Source: JAUILH01 sp964230215
Lineage (GTDB): Bacteria; Bacteroidota; Bacteroidia; Flavobacteriales_D; JAUILH01
NCBI GenBank assembly: GCA_964230215.1
Contig: CAXRGQ010000007.1
Location: 620,001 to 684,000, forward strand
Direction: 5' to 3'
Length of the DNA stretch: 64,000 nt
The notes below the pieces were generated by a model. That model saw nothing but the letters and a program-made list of their open reading frames with translations. It ran no database searches and was not told where the DNA came from. Positions 25,398 to 35,802 of this stretch are shown in pieces. A program made the translations under genes and the position numbers. The number at the start of each line of letters is the position of its first letter. Positions within the stretch are counted from its first letter, which is position 1.

Positions 25398-26610
25398 GTC
25401 AAATATGACATTTGTGTTTGTTGCTGGTGTTCTTCTGCCAATAAGCGTATTTATGGCATCTAAAATGATTGCGGTATTTACCATGCTATTCTTGCTGGCA
25501 CACTTTCCATATCGATTAAAGTTGGAAAAAAAGAACTGGTCGTTTTTTGTCATTCCTGGGTTTATGATTCTGTTTTATGTGTTTAATCTTCTTGGATTAA
25601 TAAACAGTGAGCATATATCAGAAGCTTGGGATAAATTGGAAACAAAGCTTGCGTTTATAGCTTTCGGGCTTCATATGATTCTTTATTCTGATAAAAAAGC
25701 GCAAGGTGTCCTTGGCATCAAATGGGGATTAATAATTGGTGGCGGATTAAGTATGTTGTTTTCCTTTTTTCGTGCCGCGTATTACTATGGGTCAGACCCA
25801 GAAATACTACAATCCAACAACTTTGGTTGGCAGCTTCATCCTTCATATTTGGCCCTGCTTCTTATCGTTTCCTGCCTTATAATTTGGACTATAAAATTTG
25901 ATATTAAGCGTGCGTTCTTAGTTAAGTCTATATATTGCTTGCTCGCTCTTTTGGTAATCATCATCCTTAGATCTCTGGGAAGTTATATCTGCATTGTTAT
26001 TATTCTTTTTAGTTTGCCTTTGTTGTTATCATATCAAAGTAAAAACTGGAAACTCCTCCTTATTCTTCCTGTTGGAATAGGTCTTTTTCTTGGATTAAGA
26101 AGTCAAATGGCCGCAATGAATGGCGATATGACTCATTCTTTAAAATTAGCACAAGAATGGTCTAGTGATCCTGACGAATTTGTTGTAAAAAACAGAAATA
26201 ATATTGAGTCCAGTACAGTTCGTCTTGTGTCATGGACCCTATCGTATAATATGATAATGGAAAACAAACAAGGTTTTGGCACCGGTGATTCTCAGCACGA
26301 ACTTAATAATGTGTATAAAGCAAATGGATATACCTTTTATGCATATCGCAGTCTAGACCCCCACAATCAATTTCTTAATACCGGCATTCAGATTGGTCTT
26401 CTTGGAGTGCTGTTCCTTGCTGTTGGATTAGTCATAATACTATGGATGGATATTAAAACTTTGGATCCCTTCCTTATAAGTATTGCATTGTGTGTGTTTG
26501 CTAGTTTGTTTTTTGAGTCCTTTTTAGAAAGGCAAGTTGGTATATTGACCCTTGTATTTTATCTATTGATAAGTCAAACAAGACGCTTAGAAAACGCAAG
26601 TGGACATTAG
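25381..26610 (+). CDS. O-antigen ligase/polymerase-like membrane protein (second)
   Basis: 409 residues with about ten membrane segments. A large periplasmic loop contains SSTVRLVSWTLSYNMI and TFYAYRSLDPHNQFLNTGIQIGLLG. The DPHNQFL pattern is the common signature of the O-antigen ligase (Wzy_C) family, with the conserved His. It overlaps the upstream GT4 gene. It is more typical of the family than the protein at 22718. Confidence 0.87.
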   Translation: MINSLKSNMTFVFVAGVLLPISVFMASKMIAVFTMLFLLAHFPYRLKLEKKNWSFFVIPGFMILFYVFNLLGLINSEHISEAWDKLETKLAFIAFGLHMILYSDKKAQGVLGIKWGLIIGGGLSMLFSFFRAAYYYGSDPEILQSNNFGWQLHPSYLALLLIVSCLIIWTIKFDIKRAFLVKSIYCLLALLVIIILRSLGSYICIVIILFSLPLLLSYQSKNWKLLLILPVGIGLFLGLRSQMAAMNGDMTHSLKLAQEWSSDPDEFVVKNRNNIESSTVRLVSWTLSYNMIMENKQGFGTGDSQHELNNVYKANGYTFYAYRSLDPHNQFLNTGIQIGLLGVLFLAVGLVIILWMDIKTLDPFLISIALCVFASLFFESFLERQVGILTLVFYLLISQTRRLENASGH

Positions 26611-28163
26611 TTCCAGTCAATCGGTTGATCTACCTTAATTCTTGTTTCACGATTAACTAAGTCCCAAGCTGTGAAATATATCAGCTTCAGAATAGTGGAC
26701 ATTTTATCAAATTCTATCTTGTCAACCGTATCTGTTGGTTCATGGTAATCCTCGTGGGTACCGCTGAAATAAAATATCGCAGGAATTCCTTTTCTCGCAA
26801 AGTTGTAATGATCTGATCTGTAATAAAACTGATTAGGATCGTCTTCTTCATTATAAGTATAATCCAAATCCAAGGCAGTGTATATTTTGTTGGCGTTTTC
26901 ATTTATCTCATGCAGTTCAGAACTTAACCTATCTGCGCCAATTACATAAACATAATTTGAGTTTTCATGGTACTCATCGTGTCTTCCAATCATATCAATG
27001 TTAAGATTGGCAATCGTTTTATCCAGCTCATAAACGGGGTTTTCAGAATAGTAAGCAGAACCTAACAATCCCTTTTCTTCACCTGAAACAGCCATAAATA
27101 ATATTGACCTATCTGGTCCATGTCCATTCTTTTTTGCTGCAACAAATGCCTGAGCGATTTCTAATAAACCAACCGTTCCTGAGCCATCATCATCTGCTCC
27201 GTTGTATATTAGATCTCCTTGTTTCCCTAGGTGGTCATAATGTGCCGTTATAACGAGTATTTCTTCTTTTTTTGAATCACCCTCCAAATAGCCCAGTACA
27301 TTCGACGATTTTAGCAAATCACCTTCTGGAAGAAAATCTATCTTAATAGATGCGTCTATTTCCGCAGTAATTGTGGTTTTCTTTTTTGCTATATGCTTTA
27401 TCACGTCATCATAATCCAAATCTGCCTTCTCTAATAATTGACTTCCTAGTTTTTCAGATATATAAATACATGGTGCAGAATCGCTGTATTCATCAGGTTC
27501 CCTATCATTTAATAAACTCATCTTTGGTGATCCCTGATAGTCCTTTATTAATTCTACTTTGTTTTCAAAATCCTTTACGATAGTAATTACACCAATCGCT
27601 CCTTTTTCAACTGCCGTTAAATATTTTTTTTGCCAATTGTAGGCCCAGTCCGAATCTTCATTTGTTCCTGTAATAATTGAGCGGTCTTTTTTATCTAAAG
27701 GTTCGTCTTCAAGAATTATTAAAAACTTTCCTTTAACGTCTACATCTTGGTAATCTGAATAGTTTGGAGCATCAATTCCGTATCCCAAAAACATCAATTG
27801 ATCTACATTAATATCATTTTCAAATTTCTGGTAGAAATAAAACTGATCGTAAAAGTCATACTTCCTTCCATCTATTGTAATATCTGCGTCTGGGTTATAA
27901 TTAACTACATCAAAATATTGCAAATAGCTACCATTATTTCCTGGTGCTAGGCCTAATTCTTTAAATGCATTCTCTAGATATTTCTCCGTGAGTTTTTGAC
28001 CAATCATACCGGTTTCCCTTCCCGCATATTCATCGGAAGCAATAACACTTAAGTGTCTTTTTAAGTCGTCAGCATCAATTTCTGTTGAATATTTTATGGC
28101 AAGTGAATCTTGTGCTTTTATAGTAAAAACAAAAAAAATCACAGGTATGGTAAGCCATTTCAT
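26607..28163 (-). CDS. M28 family zinc aminopeptidase/peptidase, exported
   Basis: 518 residues with a signal peptide (VIFFVFTIKAQ). A PA-type insert lies at about 120-260. The M28 zinc site is visible: VITAHYDHLG (His, Asp), NGADDDGSGTVGLLEIA (Asp), SGEEKGLLGS (Glu-Glu), NLNIDMIGR (Asp) and FSGTHEDYHEPTDT (His). It cleaves N-terminal residues from peptides in the periplasm or outside. It starts five bases after rpiB and is probably on its transcript. The 3' end overlaps the convergent O-antigen ligase-like gene by four bases. Confidence 0.93.
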   Translation of the reverse strand: MKWLTIPVIFFVFTIKAQDSLAIKYSTEIDADDLKRHLSVIASDEYAGRETGMIGQKLTEKYLENAFKELGLAPGNNGSYLQYFDVVNYNPDADITIDGRKYDFYDQFYFYQKFENDINVDQLMFLGYGIDAPNYSDYQDVDVKGKFLIILEDEPLDKKDRSIITGTNEDSDWAYNWQKKYLTAVEKGAIGVITIVKDFENKVELIKDYQGSPKMSLLNDREPDEYSDSAPCIYISEKLGSQLLEKADLDYDDVIKHIAKKKTTITAEIDASIKIDFLPEGDLLKSSNVLGYLEGDSKKEEILVITAHYDHLGKQGDLIYNGADDDGSGTVGLLEIAQAFVAAKKNGHGPDRSILFMAVSGEEKGLLGSAYYSENPVYELDKTIANLNIDMIGRHDEYHENSNYVYVIGADRLSSELHEINENANKIYTALDLDYTYNEEDDPNQFYYRSDHYNFARKGIPAIFYFSGTHEDYHEPTDTVDKIEFDKMSTILKLIYFTAWDLVNRETRIKVDQPIDWN

Positions 28164-28168
28164 TGGTA

Positions 28169-28597
28169 CTAGCAGTTTATCTTATTCACTCTTCTTTCGT
28201 GACGTCCTCCTTCAAATTCAGTGCCTAAAAATGATTTAACCATATCTAAGGCAAGACTATCGTCTACAAATCTTGCAGGAATTGCCAGAACATTGGCATT
28301 ATTGTGTTGTCTTGCTAATTCCGCCAATTCAACATTCCAACAAAGAGCCGATCTAACATCTTCATGCTTATTAGCTGCCATGTTCACCCCATTTCCACTT
28401 CCGCATATCAATATGCCTAGGCACTCATTATCCACCACATGAATAGCAACAGGATGTGCATAATCAGGATAATCTGTACTTTCCTCTGAGTCCGTTCCAT
28501 AATCCGTAACAGCATAACCTTTCTGTTCCAAATACTCAATAACCTTGGCTTTTAATCCGAATCCTGCGTGATCACTCCCTATTGCAATTTGTTCCAT
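28169..28597 (-). CDS. rpiB: Ribose-5-phosphate isomerase B
   Basis: 142 residues of the RpiB/LacAB family: IAIGSDHAGFGLK at the N-terminus, CGSGNGVNMAANK as the phosphate/active-site loop (the general-base position reads CGSGNG with Cys present), and GGRHERRVNKI at the end. It interconverts ribose-5-phosphate and ribulose-5-phosphate in the pentose phosphate pathway. It leads the two-gene unit with the M28 peptidase. Confidence 0.95.
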   Translation of the reverse strand: MEQIAIGSDHAGFGLKAKVIEYLEQKGYAVTDYGTDSEESTDYPDYAHPVAIHVVDNECLGILICGSGNGVNMAANKHEDVRSALCWNVELAELARQHNNANVLAIPARFVDDSLALDMVKSFLGTEFEGGRHERRVNKINC

Positions 28598-29007
28598 AAT
28601 TTGTATGTTATTTAATAATGATAACTATTTTATATATTGATAATCAATAAATTAAAACTCCACTTTGTAAACAGATTTTCCTGTTCTATATTAATTACTT
28701 GTTAATAATCTCTTGTAATTTTTCCCAACATGCAAAGCATATTTTTTTAATGAGAAAAAATGATCTTCAAAAATTGCAAAGTTATCCGAAACCATCACAA
28801 GTTTGTTAACAATAAATACTCTTGGTTTACTGTTTAACTTATGAGTAAACATAAAACCTTTATCATTGTTAATAAGGTAGTCAAACTAATTAAAATAAAC
28901 TCATTACAGTTTAATAATGTGTTTAAAAGTAAGGCATGTATCTTGATAAGTTATAGATTGCTTATCTTTAAAAATCACTTATTAACAAAATCAACAGACT
29001 AATAAGT
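28598..29007. other. AT-rich divergent intergenic region with a small inverted repeat
   Basis: About 410 bases without a coding frame, strongly AT-rich, between rpiB (minus) and the MORN gene (plus). It holds a seven base-pair inverted repeat GTTTACT/AGTAAAC at 28825-28831 and 28844-28850 and several TTAATAA runs. It probably contains both promoters; no exact TAnnTTTG box or RNA gene was identified. Confidence 0.5.
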
Positions 29008-30549
29008 ATGTATAATACCTTTTTAAAAGAATATAGAATAAGTATAGTACAGATACTAACATGTATTCTTTGCTTGTTTTTCAGTTTTGCTATTATTGCA
29101 CAAACAAACCCAAATGGCTACAACAAATTTTATGACGACGAAGGAAACTTAATTAGCGAAGGTAACATGTCGGAAGGAAAGCCTGTGGGTGAGTGGAAAA
29201 CTTATTACAAAAATGGGCAACTAAAGTCTGTTGGTAAATGGGAAGAAGGACAACTGCATGATAACTGGAAGTTTTACAGGGCTGATGGGACAATTGAGAA
29301 TAGTTTTACTTACAAAAACGGACTTAAATCTGGATTAGCAAAAATTTATGATGCTGAAGGAAATCTAATTGAAGAAACCTACTTTAAATCCAACAAAAAA
29401 GATAGCATTTCCAGAATTTATTATCCAAGCGGCGTTTTGCGTCAAGAAATACAATTTGTTGATGGCAAAGAAGATGGCAAATCGGTTGAATTTGCAGAAG
29501 ACGGTAGAGTAATAACAAACTACACGTACGACTCTGGTTTTACAACGAGGGTAGAAAAAATAAACCGCTACGACGAGAATAATAAAAAAGTGGGGGTTTG
29601 GAAGGAATTCTATAAAGACGGTATTGTAAAAAGCGAACAGGAATATGAAAACGGTATTCCCAATGGAATATCAAAATCCTATGACAGAAATGGGAGCTTA
29701 GTAGATATGAAAAAGTATGATGATGGGGTAATAGAAGAAAATGCTCCAGAATTGTTCTTTATTGATTTGTATCGAGAGTATCATCCGGATGGATCAGAGA
29801 GACTTGTTGGCGGAAAAAAGAACGGAAAAAAGCAAGGAATATTTAGAGAATACGACCAAAAAGGAAATATAGTAAATGGCTATCTTTATGAGGATGACAA
29901 GGTAATTGCTGAGGGGATTATTGATGCTAAAGGAAATTACGAAGGAGATTGGAAGTATTATTATTTAACGGGTGAATTAAAAGCGGAAGGCAAGTACGTG
30001 AACGGTGTAAAAGATGATGAGTGGATTTATTATCACCGCAACGGAAAACAAGAGCAAAAAGGAAAATATAAGAAAGGAGAACCAACAGGTTTTTGGAAAT
30101 GGACCTATTCAAACGGAATAACACAAAGAGAGGAATATTACAGAAAAGGAAAAAGAGAAGGGGCTTCTGTTGAATATGATACCACGGGCGAAATTATTGC
30201 TCAGGGAGAATACATATATGATTTACACGAAGGTGATTGGTATTATAAATACAATGATTATTCGGAAAAAGGATCTTATAGGGATGGACAAAAGGAAGGT
30301 GTTTGGAAACAATGGTATGGTGATGATCAGCTGAGATTTGAGGGGGAGTATATAAGCGGATACGAAGAAGGAAAGCATAAATACTATTATCCAAATGGAA
30401 GAATTAAAATGGAAGGAAAATATAAATCTGGAAGGCGGATAGGGACTTGGAAAAAGTATTCACCTGAAGGACTGGTAACAATGGAAATTACCTACAAAAA
30501 TGGAGTAGAGTATAAAATAAATGGTAAAAAAATAAAACCTAACTTGTGA
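29008..30549 (+). CDS. Exported MORN-variant repeat protein (YwqK-like)
   Basis: 513 residues with an N-terminal hydrophobic signal (LCLFFSFAIIAQ). It has about eighteen repeats of the form GEWKTYYKNGQLKSVGKWEEGQ, the 20-24 residue MORN variant of Bacteroidota. Databases often label such proteins YwqK-type antitoxin, but no toxin is nearby and an exported protein is an unlikely antitoxin. It ends eight bases before the large histidine kinase and is probably in one operon with it and the response regulator, so it may supply a periplasmic or surface input (inference). Confidence 0.9.
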   Translation: MYNTFLKEYRISIVQILTCILCLFFSFAIIAQTNPNGYNKFYDDEGNLISEGNMSEGKPVGEWKTYYKNGQLKSVGKWEEGQLHDNWKFYRADGTIENSFTYKNGLKSGLAKIYDAEGNLIEETYFKSNKKDSISRIYYPSGVLRQEIQFVDGKEDGKSVEFAEDGRVITNYTYDSGFTTRVEKINRYDENNKKVGVWKEFYKDGIVKSEQEYENGIPNGISKSYDRNGSLVDMKKYDDGVIEENAPELFFIDLYREYHPDGSERLVGGKKNGKKQGIFREYDQKGNIVNGYLYEDDKVIAEGIIDAKGNYEGDWKYYYLTGELKAEGKYVNGVKDDEWIYYHRNGKQEQKGKYKKGEPTGFWKWTYSNGITQREEYYRKGKREGASVEYDTTGEIIAQGEYIYDLHEGDWYYKYNDYSEKGSYRDGQKEGVWKQWYGDDQLRFEGEYISGYEEGKHKYYYPNGRIKMEGKYKSGRRIGTWKKYSPEGLVTMEITYKNGVEYKINGKKIKPNL

Positions 30550-30557
30550 TGATGTAA

Positions 30558-33500
30558 ATGGGAGAACGCGCTACTACTACACTACCTATTGTTTCAATTG
30601 TGATAAGCATAAGCTTGGTGTTTATGCTATATCTGCCGGATACATCAATGCTTACCTATGTATTTGCGGCAGCCGTTTTTCTTTTATCTGCCGCACAATT
30701 CGAAAAGAAAAGACAAGGATATATCTTTATTTCTATACTTGCAGTTCTTGGAATAATAGCTGCATTTATCAATTCGGATTTTGAATCAGACGACAAATTT
30801 ATTGTAGTAGCAGCAAACGCACTTTGTTTTGCTTTGTACCATGTGGTTTATGCTTCTAGCTTAAGCGAAAATATAAACGAGAGGTATAAAGGACACCTTC
30901 TTAAACAGGTGTATAATACTGCACCAGATGCGATATTATTACTTGATTTCTACTCAAAAAAAGTAGTGGATTGTAATGATACTGCGTTGCTAATGTATGG
31001 TTATGATGAAAAAAAGGAACTCGTTGGCCAGGAAAGAGACAACTTTATCTTAAATAAATTGAGTGAGAGCGAGTTTACACAGTGCAGAAAAGATATTGCA
31101 CTACATGGAAAGTGGACAAAAACCCTTAAACACGAAACGCTCTCGGGACAGCCATTTTGGGCAAAAGTGAGTGTTCGACCACTTCAGCTAGAAAAGAACA
31201 AGTATTATATCCTACGTATTTCTGATATTGACGAAAAGATAAAAGTAGAGAAAGACCTGACGCATACACATGAACAACTTGACACGCTAATAAACGGAAT
31301 TGAGAGTCTGGTAATCAGTACTTCATTCGTAGGGAAAAACAGAAAGGAAGAAATAGACTTTGTATCCAATAAAACAAAAGAAGTCTATGGATTGACTAAG
31401 GAAGAGTTTCTTTCACGCTTTAAGAACAATTCGATAGAGCATTTAATAATTGATGATTTAGAGGTGCTTCTAAAAGAAAAGTATTTAGGCGATAAAAACG
31501 GAAAACCATATATGCTTCATTATCAAATAAGAAGAGGAGATGGTAATGAAGTAAGATGGATAGAGGAACATGTTTTTCCTAAACATAATAGTGAGAGAGA
31601 ATTAATTGCAAAAACCAGCATATTAACTGACATTACGCTGCGTAAAACTTACGAAAACCAGCTTAAAGAATCAGAAGAAAGGTACCGCACAATCTTTGAG
31701 AAAAACTTGGCAGGGGTTTATAAAATCAAAGCAAAAGACAAGGTAATTATTGATTGTAATGACGCCTTTGCCCAAATGCTCGGATATAATTCTAAAAAAG
31801 AAATTATTGGCAAAGTGTCAAGTGACTTGTACGATGGCAGTTCTGATCAAGGACAGTTCCATGAAAACCTCCTTGATAAAAAGTCAATTATAAATCACGA
31901 AAGCAAACTCCATCTAAAAAATGGAAAAGATGTTTGGCTGCTAGAAAATAGCAGGGTTGTAGAAGATGATAAGGGCGTGCATTCGGTTGAAGGGACAGTA
32001 ATTGATATCACAGAATTAAAGGCAGCTCAGGAAGCATTAAAACATAGTGAGGAATCGCTATCCATGATTATTAATAACCTGGATGATATTGTATACAACT
32101 TATCAGTGGATACAGATGGCGTAAGAAAATTCAATTACATATCTCCTCAGATGAGCAAGGTGTTCGGCATAAGTGTGAGCGAGTATGAAGAGCATTTGCA
32201 AAAAGGAACCTTTATAAACCTTGTTCATGATGAAGATAAAGACCATGTCAAGTTAATGTTTGATATAGCAATTCAAAAACAAAAACCAATCTCCTTAACA
32301 TATCGAATAATTAATCAAAAGACCAACAACCCGCATTGGATTGAAGAGAATATATATCCGAATGCAGTTGATAGAGAAAAACTGGTCTTTTTTGGAATTA
32401 TAAGAGATATTACACAAAAACGTGTAGCCGAGGAGGCAATGAGACTTTCGGAAAGAAGATACAGAGGGTTGTTTGAAAGAAACATGGCGGGTGTTTTCAG
32501 AATATATAGTCCAGAAGACCGTCTTTTAGAGTGCAATCAATCATTGGTTTCCATATTGGGCTACGACTCAATAGAAGAGTTAAAAAACATACCAGTAAGG
32601 GCGTATTATTTTAATGAAGCTGATCAGGATAAGTTTGTTGCAAAATTAAAAAGCGATAGGGCGCTCAACAATTATGAGGTTTGTTTAAGAAGAAAGGATG
32701 GAGAAGAACTTTGGTGTATTGTAAATGCAACGTATAATTCCGAAGACAAAACGACCGAGGGGACATTAATAGACATATCAGAGCTAAAATTAACTTCTGA
32801 GGCACTCGCAATAAGCGAACACGCCTTGTCTACTATTTTAGATAAGCTTCCAGGTATGGCATATAGATGCAAACTTGATGAGGATTGGACAATGGAGTAC
32901 TTGAGCGACGGTTGTTTAGAAATCACCGGGTATGAACCAGAAGAATTACTTTTCAATAATAGCTTAAGTTTTAATTCACTAATACTACCCGAATACGATT
33001 TGAGCTATCAAGACGTCATAGATAGATCTAAAAATCAAAGAAGATTCGTTTATGAATATAAAATCAAAGACAAGTCAGGAAAGATAAAGTGGGTATGGGA
33101 GCAAGCAGAGGTAATTCTTGATATAGAAGGAAACCCAATTGGGCTAGAGGGATTTATAACGGACATAACCGCAAGAAAAAACTATGAAGAGGAAATCAAT
33201 GAAAAACGGGTGGAATACCAAAACATTATTGATGGATCTCCATATGGAATTGTAATTCATAAAGATGGAAAAATTTTATTCGCCAATACTCACGCCTATG
33301 ATCTTTTAGGTATTAACGAAGAAAATAAAAACCAAGCACGAAAAATGACCATCTATGATTTCTTAAGTGATGAGTTTCATCAAGAAGCTATAGAAAGAAA
33401 GGAGCGTCTCTTGCAAGGAGAAACACTAGATTTTATTGAAGTTAAATTAAAAAGAGAAACAGGAGAAACTATTGATGTTGAAACACGATCTATGCTTACA

Positions 33501-35057
33501 ACATTCAATGGAGAAAAGGCAATTCACGTTGTACTGAATGACATTTCCGCTAAAAAGGAACTTATTTTAGAAAGAGAAAGAGCACGAATTGCAGAAGAGC
33601 AAAACACGCTTTTAGAACAGGAAATATTTCAGCACAAAAAAACCCAAGAACAACTAAAAAGTAATCAACGCTTTACCAAAAACCTTCTTGATAGCTCCTT
33701 AGACATGATTCTTGGATCAAGTATGGAAAACGTGATTACAGAGGTTAATCAGGCAGGTCTGGATAGATTTGGATATACCCTTGAAGAGTTTAGGTCTATG
33801 CATCCAAAACAACTGTATGCAAACGAAAAAGACTTTGAGTTTGTTAATACCCAATTATTAAAGCACGGAAAGTTCATTGGAGAAGTAGAAAACAAGGATA
33901 AAAATGGTAAAGTGTTTAGCTCTATCCTTTCTTCTTCGCTTGTTAGAGACGATAAAGGTAATATTGTGGGTGTAATGGGGATTAGCCGTGATATTACTGA
34001 GATAAAAGACGTTGAAAGAGTGGTGAGCGAACAGAGCTCAACAATTAAGTCAATTTTTGAAAGTAACACTAACATGCTTATCTGGGTGGTAGACAAACAG
34101 ATGAACTATATTTCATATAACAAGAGCTACTATAACGCTGCAAAATTGCTATTGGCGGTAGAGCCGAGTAAAGGAGAAAACCTGCTAGAGCAATTCAAAA
34201 CAAGACTATCAGACGAGGATAGTAACTACTTTAAAGGCTTCTTTAACAAAGCATTAAAAGGCTCGGCTCAGCATTTTGAAATCAGCATGAAAGACGTCCG
34301 AAATAATGAGTTTTGGCTAGAAGTTTATCTGAGTCCGATAGTGTTAGAAGACGGTGCTATCAATGAAATCGCCTGCTTGGCACACGAAATTACCGATAAA
34401 AAATATGCAGAAAGCAAGATAAAAGAATCGCTAAACGAAAAAGAGGTATTACTTAAAGAAGTGCACCACCGAGTAAAAAACAATTTACAAGTAATTTCCA
34501 GCATACTAAATCTGCAATCCTCCTATGTAAATGACGCCAATACTCTGAGTATTTTAAGAGAGAGCCAAAACAGAATAAAGTCAATGTCCTTTATTCATGA
34601 GAGCCTATATCAAACAAAGAACTTTAGCTCAATTAACTTTTCAGAATATATTACCAACCTTACTAAAAACCTGGTTCACACTTATCAAATATCGCCAAAC
34701 AAAACCAGCTTAAGATATGAAATTGAAGAGCTTAGTTTAAACTTAGACCAGGCAATTCCGTGTGGATTAATAGTAAACGAGCTGGTTTCTAACGCCCTAA
34801 AATATGCGTTTCCGGATGATACCGATGGAGAACTCTTCATAGGTCTATCAGCGGATGGAGACACGGTTCAAATAAAAGTCGAAGACAACGGCGTTGGTCT
34901 TCCAAAAGACTTTGATTACGAAAACACTAACACCCTAGGACTTCAGCTGGTGTTGACATTAGTGGAGCAGCTAGATGGCAACTTAAAGCTTGATAGTGAG
35001 GATGGCACAAAATATTTCATTACTTTTACACGAATAAACGAGAAATCCAATGGCTAA
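30558..35057 (+). CDS. Multi-PAS membrane sensor histidine kinase (HisKA_2 type)
   Basis: 1499 residues. About four or five N-terminal membrane helices (residues 8-110) are followed by nine PAS-like domains, each starting with a variant of ERYRTIFEKNLAGVYKI and most ending in DIT/DIS PAC strands. The transmitter is HisKA_2: EVLLKEVHHRVKNNLQVISS with the phospho-acceptor at His1303 or His1304. The HATPase domain follows (NELVSNALKYAFPD, VEDNGVGLP, LGLQLVLTLVEQL). It overlaps the LytTR regulator gene by eight bases, so that protein is the likely phospho-acceptor. Long PAS chains of this kind integrate several small-molecule or redox signals; none can be named. Confidence 0.95.
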   Translation: MGERATTTLPIVSIVISISLVFMLYLPDTSMLTYVFAAAVFLLSAAQFEKKRQGYIFISILAVLGIIAAFINSDFESDDKFIVVAANALCFALYHVVYASSLSENINERYKGHLLKQVYNTAPDAILLLDFYSKKVVDCNDTALLMYGYDEKKELVGQERDNFILNKLSESEFTQCRKDIALHGKWTKTLKHETLSGQPFWAKVSVRPLQLEKNKYYILRISDIDEKIKVEKDLTHTHEQLDTLINGIESLVISTSFVGKNRKEEIDFVSNKTKEVYGLTKEEFLSRFKNNSIEHLIIDDLEVLLKEKYLGDKNGKPYMLHYQIRRGDGNEVRWIEEHVFPKHNSERELIAKTSILTDITLRKTYENQLKESEERYRTIFEKNLAGVYKIKAKDKVIIDCNDAFAQMLGYNSKKEIIGKVSSDLYDGSSDQGQFHENLLDKKSIINHESKLHLKNGKDVWLLENSRVVEDDKGVHSVEGTVIDITELKAAQEALKHSEESLSMIINNLDDIVYNLSVDTDGVRKFNYISPQMSKVFGISVSEYEEHLQKGTFINLVHDEDKDHVKLMFDIAIQKQKPISLTYRIINQKTNNPHWIEENIYPNAVDREKLVFFGIIRDITQKRVAEEAMRLSERRYRGLFERNMAGVFRIYSPEDRLLECNQSLVSILGYDSIEELKNIPVRAYYFNEADQDKFVAKLKSDRALNNYEVCLRRKDGEELWCIVNATYNSEDKTTEGTLIDISELKLTSEALAISEHALSTILDKLPGMAYRCKLDEDWTMEYLSDGCLEITGYEPEELLFNNSLSFNSLILPEYDLSYQDVIDRSKNQRRFVYEYKIKDKSGKIKWVWEQAEVILDIEGNPIGLEGFITDITARKNYEEEINEKRVEYQNIIDGSPYGIVIHKDGKILFANTHAYDLLGINEENKNQARKMTIYDFLSDEFHQEAIERKERLLQGETLDFIEVKLKRETGETIDVETRSMLTTFNGEKAIHVVLNDISAKKELILERERARIAEEQNTLLEQEIFQHKKTQEQLKSNQRFTKNLLDSSLDMILGSSMENVITEVNQAGLDRFGYTLEEFRSMHPKQLYANEKDFEFVNTQLLKHGKFIGEVENKDKNGKVFSSILSSSLVRDDKGNIVGVMGISRDITEIKDVERVVSEQSSTIKSIFESNTNMLIWVVDKQMNYISYNKSYYNAAKLLLAVEPSKGENLLEQFKTRLSDEDSNYFKGFFNKALKGSAQHFEISMKDVRNNEFWLEVYLSPIVLEDGAINEIACLAHEITDKKYAESKIKESLNEKEVLLKEVHHRVKNNLQVISSILNLQSSYVNDANTLSILRESQNRIKSMSFIHESLYQTKNFSSINFSEYITNLTKNLVHTYQISPNKTSLRYEIEELSLNLDQAIPCGLIVNELVSNALKYAFPDDTDGELFIGLSADGDTVQIKVEDNGVGLPKDFDYENTNTLGLQLVLTLVEQLDGNLKLDSEDGTKYFITFTRINEKSNG

Positions 35058-35802
35058 AACAAACGTTCTTGTGGTTGAAGATGAAAGCATTGTCTCAAAA
35101 GACATTCAGCACAGTCTTAAAAAACTAGGTTACAACGTAGTTGGAGCAGCAGCTACAGGAGAGAAAGCTTTGGAGCTTGCAAACTCAGAAAACCCAGATA
35201 TCGTTCTAATGGATATCATGTTGAAAGGAGACATGACAGGAATAGATACGGCCGCAAAAATAAAAGAATCAAAGGGCATACCTGTAATATTCCTAACGGC
35301 CTACGCAGACGAGTCTACCCTATCTAAAGCGAAGATTACTGAACCATACGGATACATTATAAAACCGTTTAAAGAAATTGACCTTCACACCTCTATTGAA
35401 ATGGCGCTATATAAGCACGGTAGAGAAAAGGAGGTTGAAAAAGAAAGAGATCTGTTGTACAACATAGTTGAAAACAAAGAGAATAAAGACTTCATTTTCG
35501 TTAAATCTAACTCTCGATTGGTTAAGCTTAAGACAGATGACATTTATTTTGTGGAAGCGCTAAAAGACTATGTGGTGATAAACACTTTGAATAGTAGATA
35601 TACCATTCATTCAACCATGAAGGATATTGAAAAGAAGTTGCCGTCTGATGGCTTTATTCGTGTACACAGATCGTATATTGTAAGGTTGGATAAAATTGCT
35701 GCCATAGAGCAACCAAATCTAATTCTTGAAAACGACAAAAAGACCATTCCAATTGGTGGGTCTTACAAAGACGAGTTAGTTAAGAGAATTAATCTTATCT
35801 AG
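35050..35802 (+). CDS. LytTR-family response regulator
   Basis: 250 residues. The receiver domain at 1-125 has acidic pocket Glu10-Asp11, phospho-acceptor Asp55 (IVLMDIMLKG), switch residue in VIFLTAYADE and KPF lysine (YIIKPFKE). The LytTR DNA-binding domain at about 145-250 has IYFVEALKDYVVI and FIRVHRSYIVRLDKI. It should bind direct repeats at target promoters when phosphorylated by the adjacent kinase. The 3' end overlaps convergent rnr by four bases. Confidence 0.95.
   Translation: MAKTNVLVVEDESIVSKDIQHSLKKLGYNVVGAAATGEKALELANSENPDIVLMDIMLKGDMTGIDTAAKIKESKGIPVIFLTAYADESTLSKAKITEPYGYIIKPFKEIDLHTSIEMALYKHGREKEVEKERDLLYNIVENKENKDFIFVKSNSRLVKLKTDDIYFVEALKDYVVINTLNSRYTIHSTMKDIEKKLPSDGFIRVHRSYIVRLDKIAAIEQPNLILENDKKTIPIGGSYKDELVKRINLI

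Noticed and set aside
28169..28597. rpiB as part of the arabinofuranose pathway through ribose phosphate supply
   Set aside because: It is 20 kb away, on the opposite strand and paired with a peptidase gene; a housekeeping role explains it.
29008..30549. Antitoxin of a toxin-antitoxin pair (YwqK label)
   Set aside because: The protein has a signal peptide and MORN repeats only, and no toxin-like gene is adjacent; the neighbours are a kinase and its regulator.
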